DNA of 6,866 nucleotides from JBBIOI01 sp037443425. Its GTDB lineage: Bacteria > Desulfobacterota > BSN033 > UBA1163. Location of the stretch: NCBI GenBank assembly GCA_037443425.1, contig JBBIOI010000154.1, forward strand, positions 1 to 6,866. Direction: 5' to 3'. Each line of letters begins with the position of its first letter. Within the stretch, counting starts at the first letter, position 1. Both the position numbers and the translations under genes were made by a program. A model generated the notes under the pieces. It saw nothing but the letters and a program-made list of their open reading frames with translations, was not told the DNA's origin and did no database searches. Positions 5,734 to 6,866 of the stretch are shown piece by piece.

Positions 5734-6866
5734 TTGATTACAGAGGCTTTAATTTTTATAAAGAATCTTAATGAGAAAAAAATTTTTTATCTCTTATTAG
5801 GTATTACCTTTGCTTTAAGGCTTTATGCAGTCCTTATGGCTCAAGGGATTGCAAATGACAGTGCTGCCTACGGGTTTATGGCAAGGGATTTTATGAAGGG
5901 AAATTTCGTAAAGGCCCTTTCTATTCCGGGGCATCCTCTTTATCCATTATGGATGTCGTTTATTTCTCCCGCTCCCTGTCATGTTGAAATCGCAGGAAGG
6001 CTTATATCGCTTTTTTTCGGGACTTTAACCCTTATTGTAATTTTCTATTTAATTAAACGAACAATAGGTGAGAAAGAGGCTTATTTAACTGCACTTTTTT
6101 ATACTTTTCATCCTTATCTTGTTAACTATTCAGGAATGATGTTAACCGAGGCAACCTACTGGGGACTATTGATAATCTCTGTTTATTTTTTCTGGACAGC
6201 CCTCGAAATGGAAAATACCTGGAGAATGATTCCAGCAGGGATATTTCTTGGTTTATCCTATCTTACAAGACCCGAAGGTATTGGATATATAGTTGTTTAT
6301 ATAATCTGGGTAGTTATCATAGCAGTTAAGAAAAATAGATTGCTAAAAGGGTTGTTGCAATTAGTATATTTGACAATTTTTACTTTTATATTTGTGTTTC
6401 CATATGTATTTTATATCCGTCATGAAACAGGTCAGTGGTTGATTTCAAAGAAGGCACTTGGATTTCAGTCACAATTGATAAGTAAAGAATTAGAGGAAAG
6501 TAATATCCAGATTAAACAACAGGAAGATACTAAAAAAAATAACCCTTCAGAAAATTCAAATAAGAATAATCCGGGAGAAAATAATTCAAAGTTAACATGG
6601 GTTAAAAAGAATGTTCTCCTAAATTTTCCATATGTTATCTACCATTATTTAAGGGCTTTTCATTTTGCATTATGGATATTTCTGTTTTTTGGATTAATAA
6701 GAGTTCGAAGGAGTAATATTAAATTTGAAATATTTGTTGCTTCTATGATTTTATTTCATTTACTCTCTTTATCCACATTTACTAAATCTACAATCCGTTT
6801 CTCAGTTCCAGTTATTCCAATTTCACTATTCTGGGCTGCGTTGGGCGCTATTGAATTAAAAAGATT
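5734..6866 (+). CDS. GT-C glycosyltransferase, family 39-like (PMT/ArnT superfamily), 3' end beyond window
   Basis: The reading frame stays open for 377 codons to the window end. The protein is a polytopic inner-membrane enzyme expected to move a sugar from a polyprenyl-phosphate donor to an extracytoplasmic acceptor. After a first membrane segment, the loop NDSAAYGFMARDFMKGNFVKA holds an early acidic residue (D42), a usual GT-C catalytic position. IPGHPLYPLW (64-73), AGRLISLFFGTLT (87-99), FHPYLVNYSG (125-134), MLTEATYW (E139) and LTRPEG (177-182) follow, with many hydrophobic helices. Residues 250-293 form a polar Asn/Lys/Glu-rich loop unlike the rest. The frame has no early ATG; the likely start is TTG at 5734, nine bases after AGGTGA (5719-5724). 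The next in-frame ATG lies inside helix 1. Donor and acceptor are unknown. Confidence 0.88.
   Translation, partial: MITEALIFIKNLNEKKIFYLLLGITFALRLYAVLMAQGIANDSAAYGFMARDFMKGNFVKALSIPGHPLYPLWMSFISPAPCHVEIAGRLISLFFGTLTLIVIFYLIKRTIGEKEAYLTALFYTFHPYLVNYSGMMLTEATYWGLLIISVYFFWTALEMENTWRMIPAGIFLGLSYLTRPEGIGYIVVYIIWVVIIAVKKNRLLKGLLQLVYLTIFTFIFVFPYVFYIRHETGQWLISKKALGFQSQLISKELEESNIQIKQQEDTKKNNPSENSNKNNPGENNSKLTWVKKNVLLNFPYVIYHYLRAFHFALWIFLFFGLIRVRRSNIKFEIFVASMILFHLLSLSTFTKSTIRFSVPVIPISLFWAALGAIELKR

Overview
Moderately AT-rich bacterial DNA carrying six recognisable protein loci, all with ordinary bacterial signals. The gene mix is a TAXI-type TRAP permease, a stand-alone GlcD-type flavoprotein, an ACMSD-like amidohydrolase, endonuclease IV, a Sir2 deacylase and a GT-C glycosyltransferase. 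Together with dispersed 'GTCATTSCGAG…GCAATC/GGAATC' intergenic repeats, this suggests an anaerobic, metabolically versatile bacterium of the Desulfobacterota/Nitrospirota kind. That assignment is an inference of low confidence: no rRNA or other phylogenetic marker is present.

Region 1 (1-741) holds a broken TRAP transporter fused-permease gene. Its central part is on the minus strand and its C-terminus on the plus strand. The two parts overlap as a perfect 53-bp inverted repeat (1-53 against 474-526), and the minus-strand part also has a one-base frameshift. The repeat is still perfect at base 1 of the window. This looks most like a fold-back chimera near a contig end, with a real DNA inversion as the alternative.

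Region 2 (756-2156, minus) is an intact FAD-linked 2-hydroxyacid dehydrogenase of the GlcD family, convergent with the TRAP tail and with a good promoter of its own. Region 3 (2157-2533) is an AT-rich intergenic stretch with divergent promoter candidates and a paired, inverted intergenic repeat. Region 4 (2534-4406, plus) is a probable two-gene operon: a metal-dependent amidohydrolase/decarboxylase, then endonuclease IV (nfo) with all nine zinc ligands. Region 5 (4478-5347, minus) is a Sir2-family NAD-dependent protein deacylase, convergent with nfo across a 71-bp gap that is largely a repeat unit.

Region 6 (5348-5733) is non-coding and repeat-rich, with another unit of the dispersed repeat, a probable decayed copy, and a 136-bp MITE-like element with 15-bp terminal inverted repeats. 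Region 7 (5734 to the window end, plus) is the first 377 codons of a polytopic GT-C (family 39-like) glycosyltransferase that probably starts at TTG and runs off the window.

The TRAP permease, the hydroxyacid dehydrogenase and the decarboxylase-like amidohydrolase could share a role in uptake and oxidation of carboxylic or aromatic acids, but their orientations do not make one operon. I found no convincing new defence or mobile system. The most unusual structure is the inverted TRAP locus, followed by the repeat family and the small TIR element.
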